Of a DNA stretch of 64,000 bases, positions 16,602 through 26,157 are shown piece after piece. A model generated the notes under the pieces. That model saw only the letters and a program-made list of their open reading frames with translations. It was not told where the DNA came from and did no database searches. The DNA lies in NCBI RefSeq assembly GCF_000429045.1, contig NZ_KE386841.1, positions 225,666-289,665 on the forward strand, read 5' to 3'. Each line of letters begins with the position of its first letter. Within the stretch, counting starts at the first letter, position 1. The stretch is from Salinarimonas rosea DSM 21201. Its GTDB lineage: Bacteria; Pseudomonadota; Alphaproteobacteria; Rhizobiales; Beijerinckiaceae. The position numbers were made by a program, and so were the translations under genes.

Positions 16602-17987
16602 TCACCCGGGCACGGCCGCCGGCTCGGCCGGCGACGAGCCGGCCACGACGCGCGCGGGCTTCGCCAGCCGCCGCACCTCGCCGGACAGGGCGACCTCGCC
16701 GCGCTCGGCGTAGGCCTCGTGGTTCCGCTCGATGGAATCGAGGTCGTAGAGGTAGTTCACCATCGTACCGGCGGCCTGGGCGAGGCCGCGCGGGGAGAGA
16801 TCGGCGAGGGCGTGCACCCGCTCGAGCCGCGCACCGTTGCCCAGATGGAAGCGCGCCACCGGGTCGAGAGGCTTGCCGGACGGTCCGCGGGCGCGGGCGA
16901 GATAGGTCGCGCAGGCCGCCCGCAGCGGCTCGCGCAGGGCCTCGCGGGCGGCCTCGTCCCTCTCGAAGCCGTCGTGCCAGCGCTCGGCGAGGAGCGCGCG
17001 CTCCTCCCTGGTCAGGGCGGGATCGGCCGGATCGGCAAGGCGCGCGGCGAGCCAGGCGGCGAAGCCGGGGACGGGGGAGAGCGTCGCGAAGGTGCGCAGG
17101 CCGGGCAGGTCCCGGCGCAGCTCCTCGACCACCTGCTTGATCAGGAAGGAGCCGAAGGAGACGCCGGCGAGCCCCTTCTGGCAGTTGGAGATGGCGTAGA
17201 ACGCCGCCGTCGTCGCCGCGTCCGCGGCAAGCGGCGTGCGGCCGACCGCCAGGACCGGGGCGATCGCGCCGGGGATCTCGCGGCCGAGCGCGACCTCGAC
17301 GAAGATCAGCGGCTCGTCGGCGAGCGCGGGGTGGAAGAACGCGTAGAGCCGCCTGTCGGAGGGCGCGAGGCGGCCCTTGAGATCCTCGAGGTTCTCGATC
17401 CGGTGGACCGCCTCGTAGGCGACGATCTTCTCGAGCACGTTCGCCGGGCTCGTCCAGTCGATCCGGCGCAGCGTCAGGAAGCCGCGGTTGAACCAGGAGG
17501 CGAAGAGGTGGCGGAAGTCCGCGTCGACGTCGGCCAGCGCCGGCTCGTCGGGCATGGCGGCGAGCACGTCCTCGCGCATGCGCACGAGCGCGAGCGTGCC
17601 GCCGGGGGCGCGGTTGAGCTTGCGGAACAGCTCCTGCCGGCGCGGCTCGGCGGCGAGGTGGAGCGCCATCGCCATGCGCGGCCCGGGCGCCTGGGCGTAG
17701 GCCTCGATCGCGTGGGCGATGCGCTCCTCGACGGGGCCGAAACGGCTCGCGAGGAGGCCGAGGAAGCCGCGGCGCACCTCGAGGGGCGCCCCCGCATAGG
17801 CGGCGAGCAGGTCCCCCGCACGCGCCACGCTCGTCGCCTCTCCCGCGCCCGAGAGCAGCTCCTCGGCCAGCGCCGCGAGGGCGGGGGCGCTGCGCGGCTC
17901 CGCGCGCCCGCCCGAGACGAGCGAGCGCCCGCGTTCGGCGATGCCCTGGAGCATGTCGGTGAAGAACGAGATCGTGCCGCCGGCCAT
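16602..17987 (-). CDS. Malonyl-CoA decarboxylase
   Basis: This 461-residue cytoplasmic enzyme converts malonyl-CoA to acetyl-CoA and CO2. Family blocks are visible: HPALADEPLIFVEVAL, AISNCQKGLAGVSFGSFLIK, TLSPVPGF and HLGNGARLERV, with an N-terminal helical domain over the first 190 residues. Length is typical. No malonyl-CoA synthetase or malonate transporter is adjacent, so it may detoxify or recycle malonyl-CoA rather than serve a malonate operon. It is divergent from the YbhN-like gene. Confidence 0.92.
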   Translation of the reverse strand: MAGGTISFFTDMLQGIAERGRSLVSGGRAEPRSAPALAALAEELLSGAGEATSVARAGDLLAAYAGAPLEVRRGFLGLLASRFGPVEERIAHAIEAYAQAPGPRMAMALHLAAEPRRQELFRKLNRAPGGTLALVRMREDVLAAMPDEPALADVDADFRHLFASWFNRGFLTLRRIDWTSPANVLEKIVAYEAVHRIENLEDLKGRLAPSDRRLYAFFHPALADEPLIFVEVALGREIPGAIAPVLAVGRTPLAADAATTAAFYAISNCQKGLAGVSFGSFLIKQVVEELRRDLPGLRTFATLSPVPGFAAWLAARLADPADPALTREERALLAERWHDGFERDEAAREALREPLRAACATYLARARGPSGKPLDPVARFHLGNGARLERVHALADLSPRGLAQAAGTMVNYLYDLDSIERNHEAYAERGEVALSGEVRRLAKPARVVAGSSPAEPAAVPG

Positions 17988-18220
17988 CGGCTCCCCCGGG
18001 GTTCCAGCCGGGCGGCAGGATAGGGGACGGAGCGCGCCGCCGCCAAGGGGCCGGCGCGCGCATCCTCGATTCGGACGAGTCGCCAGGAGCGCGACGCGCC
18101 CATCCTCGGGAAGGCGGCGGATTGCAAGCCGCCCGCCCCGGGCCTATGTCACCCGCGAGGCCATCCTCCGGCGTCGCGATCCACCGCGTCGGACGGCGAG
18201 AGACGAGCGCCCGGACGCGA

Positions 18221-19267
18221 ATGAGCGACGAGATCCAACCCGACGACCGGCACGACGGGCCGGCCGCGACGGCCGTCGCGGGCGCGGTGAACCGTCTGCC
18301 CCAGGGCTCGCGCCGCTTCGCCTGGATCGGTACGGCGCTCGGGCTCCTGCTCTTCGCGGGCTCGCTGGCCTTCCTGTGGCACGTCGTCTCGGATCTCGAC
18401 TGGGCCGAGCTCAGGAGCGCCTTCGTCGCGGCGAGCGCCGAGCAGCTGTGGGCGGCGATCGGCTTCGCGACGCTGAGCTACCTGCTGCTGACCTGCTACG
18501 ACGCGCTCGCCCTCAAGCAGCTGCGCCTGCGTGTGCCCTACCGCACCACGGCGCTCGCCTCCTTCGCGAGCTATGCGGTGAGCTTCAACCTGGGCTTCCC
18601 GCTGCTCACGGGCGGCACCGTGCGCTATTGGATCTACGCGCCCAAGGGCCTGCGGGCGAGCCGGGTGGCGAGCCTCACGGTGATCGCCGGCATCACCTTC
18701 TGGCTCGGCATGGGCCTCGTCCTCACCTGGACGCTGCTCGCCGAGGCCGGCGCGGTGGCCGCCCTCACGCGGGTGGGGCTCGCGCTCGTGAAGCTCGTCG
18801 GCATCGGCGTCGGCGTCGCGCTCGTCGCCTACATGATCTTCGTCTCGCTGAAGCGCCGGGCCGTGACGATCCAGGGATGGCGGCTCGAGCTGCCCGGCTT
18901 CCGGCTCTCGCTCGGCCAGTCGCTGATCGGCGCGGCCGAGGTCTGCGCGGCGAGCGCCGTCCTCTACGTGCTGCTGCCGGCGGGACACGGCATCGACTTC
19001 GAGCTCTTCCTCGCGATCTACGTCGTGGCGGTCATGCTCGGCATCGCCTCGCACGCCCCGGGCGGGCTCGGCGTGTTCGAGGCCACGATGCTCATCGCGC
19101 TCTCCTCGCTCCCGCGCGAGCAGGTCCTCGGCGCGCTCCTCATCTTCCGAATCTGCTACTATTTCCTGCCTTTCGTGGTGGCGCTCGCCCTTCTCGGCGC
19201 CTACGAGATCACCCGGCGGTTCAAGGCCCTGCGCAGCGTGCTCGAGCCCGAGGAGCCGCTGGCGTGA
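18221..19267 (+). CDS. YbhN/UPF0104-like membrane protein (lysylphosphatidylglycerol synthase TM-like)
   Basis: A 348-residue protein with a 40-residue polar N-terminus and about eight transmembrane helices. Motifs such as SYAVSFNLGFPLLTGGTVRYW and HAPGGLGVFEATML (the P-G-G-L-G-V-x-E block) match the UPF0104 / LPG synthase-flippase membrane domain; no soluble synthase domain is attached. Such proteins are linked to lipid handling but are poorly characterised. ATG 18221 has a weak ribosome site; a longer frame begins at 18122. Its stop overlaps the phoR GTG start by four bases (GTGA), so the two are translationally coupled. Confidence 0.82.
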   Translation: MSDEIQPDDRHDGPAATAVAGAVNRLPQGSRRFAWIGTALGLLLFAGSLAFLWHVVSDLDWAELRSAFVAASAEQLWAAIGFATLSYLLLTCYDALALKQLRLRVPYRTTALASFASYAVSFNLGFPLLTGGTVRYWIYAPKGLRASRVASLTVIAGITFWLGMGLVLTWTLLAEAGAVAALTRVGLALVKLVGIGVGVALVAYMIFVSLKRRAVTIQGWRLELPGFRLSLGQSLIGAAEVCAASAVLYVLLPAGHGIDFELFLAIYVVAVMLGIASHAPGGLGVFEATMLIALSSLPREQVLGALLIFRICYYFLPFVVALALLGAYEITRRFKALRSVLEPEEPLA

Positions 19268-20661
19268 CGGCCGCACCGCCACCCGACGGCTCGCGCAGCG
19301 ACGAGGCTGCCATGGAGCGCCAGGACGAGGACGGTGAAGAGGCCGGCGGCGCGCGCGATCGCGCCTCGCGGCGCGCCGTCGCCTCCGGTGCGCTGATCGC
19401 GACGGGTCTCCTGTTCCTCGTCGCGGCCGCCACCGAGGGCGTCAATTTCTGGCTCGTCGTCGCGATCCCCGTCGCCGTGGCGGCGGCGGCCATCGCGGTC
19501 GGGGAGCGGGTCCAGGCGCGGCGCGTGAAGAAGCTCGTCGCCGCCGGCCGGCGCCTCGCCATCGTCGAGGCGCTTCTCGCCAACATCCCCGATCCCGTGG
19601 TGATGGTCGACCGGCGCGCCATCGTGCGCGAGGTGAACGGCGCCGCCCGCGAGCTGCTGCCGGGCCTGCGGCTCGGCCATCCGCTCTCCTTCGCGCTGCG
19701 CGCGCCGCAGGTGCTCGACGGGGTGGAGGAGGCGCTGCGGACCGGCGAGCGGGTGCGGATCGAGTACGCCGAGCGCGTCCCGACCGAGCGCGTCTTCGAG
19801 GTCCTGATCGGTCCGCTCGATCTCGAGACGGACCGGCCCGGAGGCGATGCCGTCGAGGTCGGCCCGCTGCCGCGCGAGCAGAGCCTGGTGCTCTACTTCC
19901 GCGACCTGACCTCGGCGCGGCGGCTGGAGACGATGCGCGTCGATTTCGTCGCCAACGTCAGCCACGAGCTGCGCACGCCGCTCTCCTCGCTGCTCGGCTT
20001 CGTCGAGACGCTGCAGGGGCCCGCCAGGAACGACGCCGCCGCGCGCGAGCGCTTCCTCGAGATCATGCGCGTGCAGGCCCAGCGCATGAGCCGGCTCATC
20101 GACGACCTGCTCTCGCTCTCGCGCATCGAGCTGCGTGCCCACGTCGCCCCGCAGACGCCCCTCGACGTCGGCGCCGTCACCCGCCAGATGCTCGACACGC
20201 TCGCCCCCCTCGCCCGCGAGCGGGGCGTCGAGATCGTGTTCGAGGCCCCGCCGCAGCCGGCGCTGATCGCCGGCGAGCGCGACGAGCTCCTGCGCGTCGT
20301 CGAGAACCTCGTCGAGAACGCGGTGAAGTACGGCGACGGCGGCGGGCGCGTCGAGGTCGGCGTCGCGCGCCGCCCCTCGGAGGCCGGGGAGATCGTGCGG
20401 CTTGCCGTGCGCGACTACGGGCCGGGCATCGCGCCCGAGCACGTGCCGCGCCTCACCGAGCGGTTCTACCGCGTCGACGTCGCGGCGAGCCGCGAGAAGG
20501 GCGGCACCGGGCTCGGGCTCGCCATCGTCAAGCACATCGTCGCGCGCCACCGCGGACGGCTGACGATCGAGAGCACGCCGGGGGAGGGCGCGCTGTTCGC
20601 CGCCGACTTCCCGGCGCTCGCCGCCGAGGCGGCGCGGACGCCCGCCGTTTCAGCCGAGTGA
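19264..20661 (+). CDS. phoR: PhoR-like sensor histidine kinase
   Basis: A 465-residue inner-membrane kinase with two hydrophobic helices (about 38-80), a PAS domain (about 100-215), a HisKA H-box FVANVSHELRTPLSSLLGF, and a HATPase domain with N-box ENLVENAVKYG, G1 DYGPGIAPEH and G2 GGTGLGLAIVK. This matches PhoR, which senses phosphate through the Pst system and controls PhoB. The GTG start at 19264 overlaps the previous stop and has GAGGAG upstream; ATG 19312 is an alternative. The usual pstSCAB-phoU-phoB genes are not adjacent. Its 3' end overlaps the convergent peptidase gene by 12 bases. Confidence 0.88.
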   Translation: MTAAPPPDGSRSDEAAMERQDEDGEEAGGARDRASRRAVASGALIATGLLFLVAAATEGVNFWLVVAIPVAVAAAAIAVGERVQARRVKKLVAAGRRLAIVEALLANIPDPVVMVDRRAIVREVNGAARELLPGLRLGHPLSFALRAPQVLDGVEEALRTGERVRIEYAERVPTERVFEVLIGPLDLETDRPGGDAVEVGPLPREQSLVLYFRDLTSARRLETMRVDFVANVSHELRTPLSSLLGFVETLQGPARNDAAARERFLEIMRVQAQRMSRLIDDLLSLSRIELRAHVAPQTPLDVGAVTRQMLDTLAPLARERGVEIVFEAPPQPALIAGERDELLRVVENLVENAVKYGDGGGRVEVGVARRPSEAGEIVRLAVRDYGPGIAPEHVPRLTERFYRVDVAASREKGGTGLGLAIVKHIVARHRGRLTIESTPGEGALFAADFPALAAEAARTPAVSAE

Positions 20662-21768
20662 GCCGGCCGCCGCTCCCGGCCCGGCCCCCACCGCCCGCAC
20701 GCGGGCGTGGACGAAGCCGAGCTTCTCCACCGCCGCGGGGGCGAGGGTGAAGGGGTAGAGGTCGCTCTGCCCCATCGAACGGTTGAGCGCGTTCACCGCG
20801 AAGGTGAGCGGCCCCCAGGCCTCGACGAGGCGCCCGAGCCCGGCTTCCCGGTGCGGGTCGAAGGCGACCGTCGTCGAGAGGTCCTCCGCCAGCGTCTCGC
20901 CGCCCGAGGCGCGCGGGCGCAGGCGCAGGCCGAAGGCGGAGGCCGTCTCCAGCGTGTCGACCATGTGCAGGTAGTGCGCGAAGGTCTCCGCCCAGTCCTC
21001 CCACGGATGCGCCGTGGCGTAGGCGCTGACGTGGCGCTCGGCCCAGTCCGGCGGCGGACCCTCCGAATAGTGGCGCTGGAGCGCCGCGCCGTAGTCCGTG
21101 CGCTCGTCGCCGAACAGGGTGCGGAAGCCGTCGAGCGCGTTCGGCTCCTCGACGAGCTTCGTCCAGTAGTAATGGCCGACCTCGTGCCGCAGGTGGCCGA
21201 GCAGCGTGCGGTAGGGCTCGCCCATGGCGCTGCGGCGGGCCTCGCGCTCGCTGTCGTCGGCCTCCGCGATGGCGATGGTGACGAGCCCCTCGGCGTGGCC
21301 GGTCACCACGCCGGGCGCGCCGGTGGCGGGCGGGTCCGCCAGGAAATCGAAGGCGAGCCCGGCGGGATCGTCGGGGCGCATGGTCAACGGCAGGTCGAGG
21401 CTCATCAGCGTGTAGAACAGGCGCTTCTTGGCCGCCTCGAGCTTGCGCCAGCGCGCGAGGTTCGTCTCCTGCGTCAGGTCGGGGATGGTGCGGTTGTGGC
21501 GACACGCCGTGCAGAAGCGGCTCGCGTCCGGGTCCGCGCTCTCCGGGACGAGCCAGGTGCAGGCGCCGTAGGCGGCGTTGGCGCAGAAGCGGTAGCGGCC
21601 CGCCGCCTCTCCGGCGTCGCCCACCGGCGTCCAGCCCTCGTCGGCGAGGCGCACGGAGACGAGCCGCCGCTCGTGCGGCAGGAAGCCGAGCCGCGCGTTG
21701 CAGCTCGGGCACGCGGCATCCTCGAACTGGAGCGGCGCACCGCAGACGGTGCAGGCGAAGAGCTTCAT
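20650..21768 (-). CDS. Putative zinc-binding metallopeptidase (zincin-like) with zinc-ribbon N-terminus
   Basis: This 372-residue protein starts with a zinc-ribbon: CTVC (6-9) and CPSC, then FCTACRHNRTIPDL. The central part has a zincin HExxH motif, LRHEVGHYYW, followed by WAETFAHYLHMVDT, a likely third-ligand region. This matches the 'putative zinc-binding metallopeptidase' family found in many alphaproteobacteria. No signal peptide is seen, so it is probably cytoplasmic. Its substrate is unknown. Confidence 0.82.
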   Translation of the reverse strand: MKLFACTVCGAPLQFEDAACPSCNARLGFLPHERRLVSVRLADEGWTPVGDAGEAAGRYRFCANAAYGACTWLVPESADPDASRFCTACRHNRTIPDLTQETNLARWRKLEAAKKRLFYTLMSLDLPLTMRPDDPAGLAFDFLADPPATGAPGVVTGHAEGLVTIAIAEADDSEREARRSAMGEPYRTLLGHLRHEVGHYYWTKLVEEPNALDGFRTLFGDERTDYGAALQRHYSEGPPPDWAERHVSAYATAHPWEDWAETFAHYLHMVDTLETASAFGLRLRPRASGGETLAEDLSTTVAFDPHREAGLGRLVEAWGPLTFAVNALNRSMGQSDLYPFTLAPAAVEKLGFVHARVRAVGAGPGAAAGSLG

Positions 21769-21823
21769 GAGGATCGGTCCCGATCGGCCGCCGGCGGGAT
21801 CGCCCGGGCGCCCGCGGACAACA

Positions 21824-22768
21824 CTAGTACCCCGCGCCCGGGTCCACCACGTTGGTCAGCGCGCCGCCGTCCTCGACCCGGCGGATCTGGTCGGCGATGA
21901 GCCGCGAGATCGTGTCCGGGTGGCTCATGGCGGCGTTGTGGGGGGTGACGATCACGCGCGGGTGGCTCCACAGCGGGTTGTCCACCGGGAGCGGCTCCGT
22001 CTCGAACACGTCGAGGGAGGCCGCCTTCAGCACGCCCGACTCGAGCGCCGCGAGGATGTCGCCCTCGACCTGGAGTCCGCCGCGCCCGGCATTGATCAGG
22101 ACCGGGCCGCCGAGCGGGCCGTCCTGCGCCAGCTTGCCGAACAGGTCGAGGTCGAGGATCCCACGCGTCGCCTCGGTGAGCGGCAGGAGCACGACGAGGA
22201 TGTCGGTGCGCGCCAGGAAGGTGTCGAGCCCCGCCTCGCCGCCGAAGGTCTCGACGCCCTCGACCGCGCGCCCGCTGCGCGACCAGCCGGCGACGGGAAA
22301 GCCCATGACGCGCAGCTTCGCCGCGGCATCCCGGCCCAGCTCGCCGAGCCCCATGACGCCCACGCGCACGTCCCGCGCGGCGGGCTGGAAGCGGTCGTCC
22401 TCCCACGTGCCCGCGCGCTGCTGGGCGATGTAGCGCGGCAGCTGTCGCAGATGGGCGAGGGCGTGCAGCACCACGTACTCGCTCATGCGCGTGGTGAGGT
22501 CCTCGTCGACGACGCGCACCACGGGCGCGTCCGGCAGCCGCGGGTCGGACACGATGTGGTCGACGCCGGCCCCCAGCGAGAAGATCGCGGCGAGGTTCGG
22601 CAGCCCCGAGAGTGCGCCGTGCGGGTGCTTCCAGGAGACGACGTAGTGCACCTCGCGGCGATCGAAGGGCTCGCCGAGCGTCGCGACCCGGCGCTCGGGG
22701 AAGAGGCGCTGGAAGCGCTCCACCCAGGATGCGACGTCCCAACCGTCGATGGCGACGAGAATCGACAT
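21824..22768 (-). CDS. ghrA: GhrA-like 2-hydroxyacid (glyoxylate/hydroxypyruvate) reductase
   Basis: A 314-residue NAD(P)H-dependent D-2-hydroxyacid dehydrogenase. The nucleotide-binding loop is VGVMGLGELGRDAAAKL. Family residues are R in INAGRGG, E in DVFETEPLP and H in VTPHNAAMSHP. It resembles GhrA, which reduces glyoxylate and hydroxypyruvate. It begins 3 bases after deoA ends, so it is probably the last gene of the nucleoside operon, although its link to that pathway is not obvious. Confidence 0.88.
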   Translation of the reverse strand: MSILVAIDGWDVASWVERFQRLFPERRVATLGEPFDRREVHYVVSWKHPHGALSGLPNLAAIFSLGAGVDHIVSDPRLPDAPVVRVVDEDLTTRMSEYVVLHALAHLRQLPRYIAQQRAGTWEDDRFQPAARDVRVGVMGLGELGRDAAAKLRVMGFPVAGWSRSGRAVEGVETFGGEAGLDTFLARTDILVVLLPLTEATRGILDLDLFGKLAQDGPLGGPVLINAGRGGLQVEGDILAALESGVLKAASLDVFETEPLPVDNPLWSHPRVIVTPHNAAMSHPDTISRLIADQIRRVEDGGALTNVVDPGAGY

Positions 22769-22771
22769 GGA

Positions 22772-24088
22772 TCAGCGCTCCACGCGTTCGATGATCGGTC
22801 GGTTGCCCGTCGCCGGCCCGTCGCCGACGCGATACGCCGCGCGCACCGCACGCGCCGCCGCCTCTGCGGAGCTCGTGTCGCGGGCATGGACGAGGGCGAG
22901 CGGACGGCTCGCGTCCACGGTGTCGCCGACGGCGGCGAGGTCGGTCAAGCCCACGGCGGGGTCGATCGCGTCCTCGGCACGCGCGCGGCCGCCGCCGAGC
23001 GCGACGACGGCCATGCCCACGGCGCGGGTCTCGATGCGGGTCACCGTGCCGGCGGTCTCCGCGTGGACCGGGATCGTCACGGCGCTCTTCGCGAGATGCG
23101 CGTCCGGCCGCTCCAGGATGTCCGCCGGGCCGCCGAGCGCCGCGACCATCCTCGCGAAGGCCTCCGCCGCGCGGCCCGAGGAGATCGCCTCCTCCATCAT
23201 CGCGACCCCGGCCTCGCGCTCGGCGGCGAGGCCGCCCAGCAGCAGCATCTCCGCGCCGAGCGCGACGGTCACCGCGTGGAAGCGCGGCTCGCGGCGCCGG
23301 CCGGTGAGATAGTCGATGCAATAGGCGACCTCGACCGCGTTGCCGGCGGCGGACGCCAGCGGCTGGTCCATGTCGGTGAGGATCGCGTGCGTGCGCAGGC
23401 CCGCCCCGTTCGCCACCGAGACGAGGGACTCGGCGAGCGCGCGGGCGTCCTCGTGCGCCACCATGAAGGCGCCGGATCCGACCTTCACGTCCATGGCGAG
23501 GCCCTGGAGGCCGGCGGCGAGCTTCTTGGAAAGGATCGAGGCGGTGATGAGGTCGAGGCTCTCCACCGTCGCCGTCACGTCGCGAATGGCGTAGAGGCGC
23601 TTGTCAGCGGGGGCGAGGTCGGCGGTCTGGCCGATGATGGCGCAGCCCGTCTCGCGCACCACCTTGCGGAACGTCTCGATGTCCGGCTGCGTGCGGTAGC
23701 CGGGCACCGAGTCGAGCTTGTCGAGCGTGCCGCCGGTATGGCCGAGCCCGCGCCCCGAGATCATCGGCACGAAGCCGCCGCAGGCGGCGACCGCCGGGCC
23801 GAGGGGCAGCGACACGCAATCGCCGACGCCGCCGGTGGAATGCTTGTCGAGCACGGGCCCGGGCAGGTCCCAGGCGAGCACCTGGCCGGACGCCATCATG
23901 GCGCGGGTCAGCGCCACGCGCTCGTCGAGCGACAGCCCATTGAAGTAGATCGCCATGGCGAGCGCCGCCGCCTGGCCCTCGGTGACGCGCCCGTCGACGA
24001 GGCCGGCGACGAAGGCCTCGATGTCGGCGGCGGGGAGGGTGCCGCCGTCGCGCTTGACGCGGATGATCTCCTGGGGAAGCAACGTCAT
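22772..24088 (-). CDS. deoA: Thymidine phosphorylase
   Basis: This 438-residue enzyme splits thymidine (and deoxyuridine) with phosphate into the base and deoxyribose-1-phosphate. The signature [17 protein letters not shown] is intact. [20 protein letters not shown] forms the phosphate site and [11 protein letters not shown] is also present. Length is normal. It follows deoC by one base and precedes the GhrA-like gene. DeoB, which would act next on the sugar phosphate, is encoded 37 kb away at 60689. Confidence 0.96.
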   Translation of the reverse strand: MTLLPQEIIRVKRDGGTLPAADIEAFVAGLVDGRVTEGQAAALAMAIYFNGLSLDERVALTRAMMASGQVLAWDLPGPVLDKHSTGGVGDCVSLPLGPAVAACGGFVPMISGRGLGHTGGTLDKLDSVPGYRTQPDIETFRKVVRETGCAIIGQTADLAPADKRLYAIRDVTATVESLDLITASILSKKLAAGLQGLAMDVKVGSGAFMVAHEDARALAESLVSVANGAGLRTHAILTDMDQPLASAAGNAVEVAYCIDYLTGRRREPRFHAVTVALGAEMLLLGGLAAEREAGVAMMEEAISSGRAAEAFARMVAALGGPADILERPDAHLAKSAVTIPVHAETAGTVTRIETRAVGMAVVALGGGRARAEDAIDPAVGLTDLAAVGDTVDASRPLALVHARDTSSAEAAARAVRAAYRVGDGPATGNRPIIERVER

Positions 24089-24089
24089 C

Positions 24090-24884
24090 TCAGTAGCTCC
24101 CGCCCTGCGGCGCCGGGGGCGTGCTCGGGCCGCCGATCGCGGCGACGAGGGCCGCGTGCAGGCCGCTCGCGCCGAAGCGGAAGGTCTCCGGCCGCGCCCA
24201 ATCCGCGCCCATGATCTCGGCGGCGAGGTCGAGATAGGTGCGCGCCTGCTCGAGCGTGCGGATGCCTCCGGACGGCTTGAGGCCCACGCGCCGACCCCGC
24301 GGCGCGGCGGCGATGGTCTCCAGCATGATCCGCGCGGCCTCCGGCGTGGCGGAGACCGCGGTCTTGCCGGTGGAGGTCTTCACGAAGTCCGCGCCCTCGG
24401 CGATGGCGAGCGTGCTCGCACGCCGGATGGCGTCCGCTTCCCTCAGCTCGCCCGTCTCGAGGATGACCTTGAGCGGGCGCTCGGCGGGGACCCGCTCGCG
24501 CACGGCGGCGATCATGTCGCGCGCCACGTCCTCGTCGCCGGCGAGGAAGGCGCGCCAGGGCAGCACCAGGTCGATCTCGTCGGCGCCGTCGCGCAGGGCC
24601 TCGCGTGCCTGCTCGACCACGCGCTCGACGTCCTCGTCACCGGTGGGGAAGTTCACGACGGTCGCGACCCGCACCGGCGAGCCGGTGAGCCGGGCCTTCG
24701 CGCGCCCGATGAACTGCGGCCACACGCAGACGGCGGCGACGGGTGGGATCGCGTCCCCGCCCTTGGCCTTGGCGCAGAGCGTGTCGATGGCGCTCTCGGT
24801 GCAGGTCTCGTCGAGATTCGTCAGGTCGGTGAGGGCGATCGCGCGCCGCGCGAGGTCCGCGTCCGATGAGGTGGTGTCGCTCAT
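24090..24884 (-). CDS. deoC: Deoxyribose-phosphate aldolase
   Basis: This 264-residue class I aldolase cleaves 2-deoxyribose-5-phosphate into acetaldehyde and glyceraldehyde-3-phosphate. The Schiff-base lysine lies in [11 protein letters not shown], and a second lysine in [11 protein letters not shown]. The protein ends in GGSY; the terminal Tyr is a feature of E. coli-type DeoC. Its ATG overlaps the punA stop (ATGA). Confidence 0.95.
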   Translation of the reverse strand: MSDTTSSDADLARRAIALTDLTNLDETCTESAIDTLCAKAKGGDAIPPVAAVCVWPQFIGRAKARLTGSPVRVATVVNFPTGDEDVERVVEQAREALRDGADEIDLVLPWRAFLAGDEDVARDMIAAVRERVPAERPLKVILETGELREADAIRRASTLAIAEGADFVKTSTGKTAVSATPEAARIMLETIAAAPRGRRVGLKPSGGIRTLEQARTYLDLAAEIMGADWARPETFRFGASGLHAALVAAIGGPSTPPAPQGGSY

Positions 24885-25735
24885 GATGTCCCAGGTCGGT
24901 CGATGAGGGCGACGAAGGCGCGCACGAGGCGCTCCAGCATCGGGCCGGCCTCGCCGCCGACCTCCTTCGTCTCCGCATGGCTCGGGTTGGCCCCCTCCAG
25001 CCCCGCAGCGAGGTTGGTCACGGTGGAGAGCCCCGCGACGCGCAGCCCATAGAAGCGCGCGAGGATCGTCTCGGGAACGGTGGACATGCCCACGAGATCC
25101 GCACCCAGCGTCTGCGCCATCCGGATCTCGGCGGGGGTCTCGAAGGCGGGGCCGGGTGCCCAGAGGTAGACGCCCTCGTGGAGCCCGACGCCGGCCCGAT
25201 CGGCGGCGGCCGCGAGCGTCACGCGAAGCGCCGGGTCGTAGGCGTCCGTCATGGGAACGAAGCGCGCGTCGTCGGTCTCGCCGACGAGGGGATTCTTGCC
25301 GAAAAGGCTGATGTGGTCGCTGATCGCGACCAGCGCCGGCGGGCGGATGTCGAGCCGGGTCGAGCCGGCGGCGTTGGTGAGCAGCAGCGGCGGCGCGCCG
25401 AGCTGCGCGATCGCGCCGATGGCGACGCGCATCACCGCGGGATCGCCATGCTCGTAGTAGTGCGCGCGGCCCTGGAGCGCGAGCACGCGCCGGCCCTCGA
25501 GCGTGCCTGCGACGAGCCGGCCCTTGTGGCCGGACACGCCGCTGCGCGGGAAGTGGGGGATGTCGGCGAAGGGGATCGCGACCGCATCGTCCAGCTTGTT
25601 GGCGAGCGGGCCCAGCCCCGTGCCGAGCACCATGGCGCAGGCGAAGGGGCCGTCGCCGCCCGCGTCGTCGATACCGCCGGCGCGGATTGCCGCCACCGCC
25701 TCGTCGATGCGCTGGGTCCAGGAGAAGGTGGTCAC
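24881..25735 (-). CDS. punA: Purine-nucleoside phosphorylase (PunA/XapA type)
   Basis: A 284-residue trimeric-type phosphorylase that splits purine nucleosides into base and (deoxy)ribose-1-phosphate. Motifs include GTGLGPLANKL, SGHKGRL, LQGRAHYYEHG and LLTNAAGS. The start is GTG 25735: it overlaps the cdd stop (GTGA), has GGAGAG 5 bases upstream, and gives the family's normal length. Confidence 0.93.
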   Translation of the reverse strand: MTTFSWTQRIDEAVAAIRAGGIDDAGGDGPFACAMVLGTGLGPLANKLDDAVAIPFADIPHFPRSGVSGHKGRLVAGTLEGRRVLALQGRAHYYEHGDPAVMRVAIGAIAQLGAPPLLLTNAAGSTRLDIRPPALVAISDHISLFGKNPLVGETDDARFVPMTDAYDPALRVTLAAAADRAGVGLHEGVYLWAPGPAFETPAEIRMAQTLGADLVGMSTVPETILARFYGLRVAGLSTVTNLAAGLEGANPSHAETKEVGGEAGPMLERLVRAFVALIDRPGTS

Positions 25736-26157
25736 GGCGTCTCTCCGGCGCTGTCGAGATTGTCGGGCCCGAAGGAATGGGGCAGGAGCTCGTCGAGCGT
25801 GAACGTCCGCCGCACGCCCTCGGGACCCGCGACGTGCACCGGCGTGTCGGGCCGGGCGAACTCGCGGATGCGCTGGCGGCAGCCGCCGCAGGGCGTGCAC
25901 AGCATGGCGCCGGGGCCGATCACCAGGATCTCGGCGATGCGCCGCCCGCCCTCGGCCGCCATCCGCGAGATGGCGCCGGTCTCGGCGCAGGCGCCCTGCG
26001 GATAGGCGGCGTTCTCGACGTTGCAGCCGGCGTGGATCCGCCCCGCCTCGTCGCGGATCGCGGCGCCGACGGGAAAGCGCGAGTACGGCACGTGGGCGCG
26101 CGCCTGCGCGGCCTTCGCGGCCGCGAAGAGGTCGTCCATGGTCGAGGGCCCCGGCAT
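25732..26157 (-). CDS. cdd: Cytidine deaminase
   Basis: A 141-residue zinc enzyme that deaminates cytidine and deoxycytidine. The zinc-binding and catalytic motifs are CAETGAI (Cys and catalytic Glu) and PCGGCRQ (two Cys). NVENAAYP is the ribose-binding segment. The start overlaps the upstream permease stop as TGATG, with AAGGAG 5 bases before the ATG. Its stop overlaps the punA GTG. Confidence 0.95.
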   Translation of the reverse strand: MPGPSTMDDLFAAAKAAQARAHVPYSRFPVGAAIRDEAGRIHAGCNVENAAYPQGACAETGAISRMAAEGGRRIAEILVIGPGAMLCTPCGGCRQRIREFARPDTPVHVAGPEGVRRTFTLDELLPHSFGPDNLDSAGETP

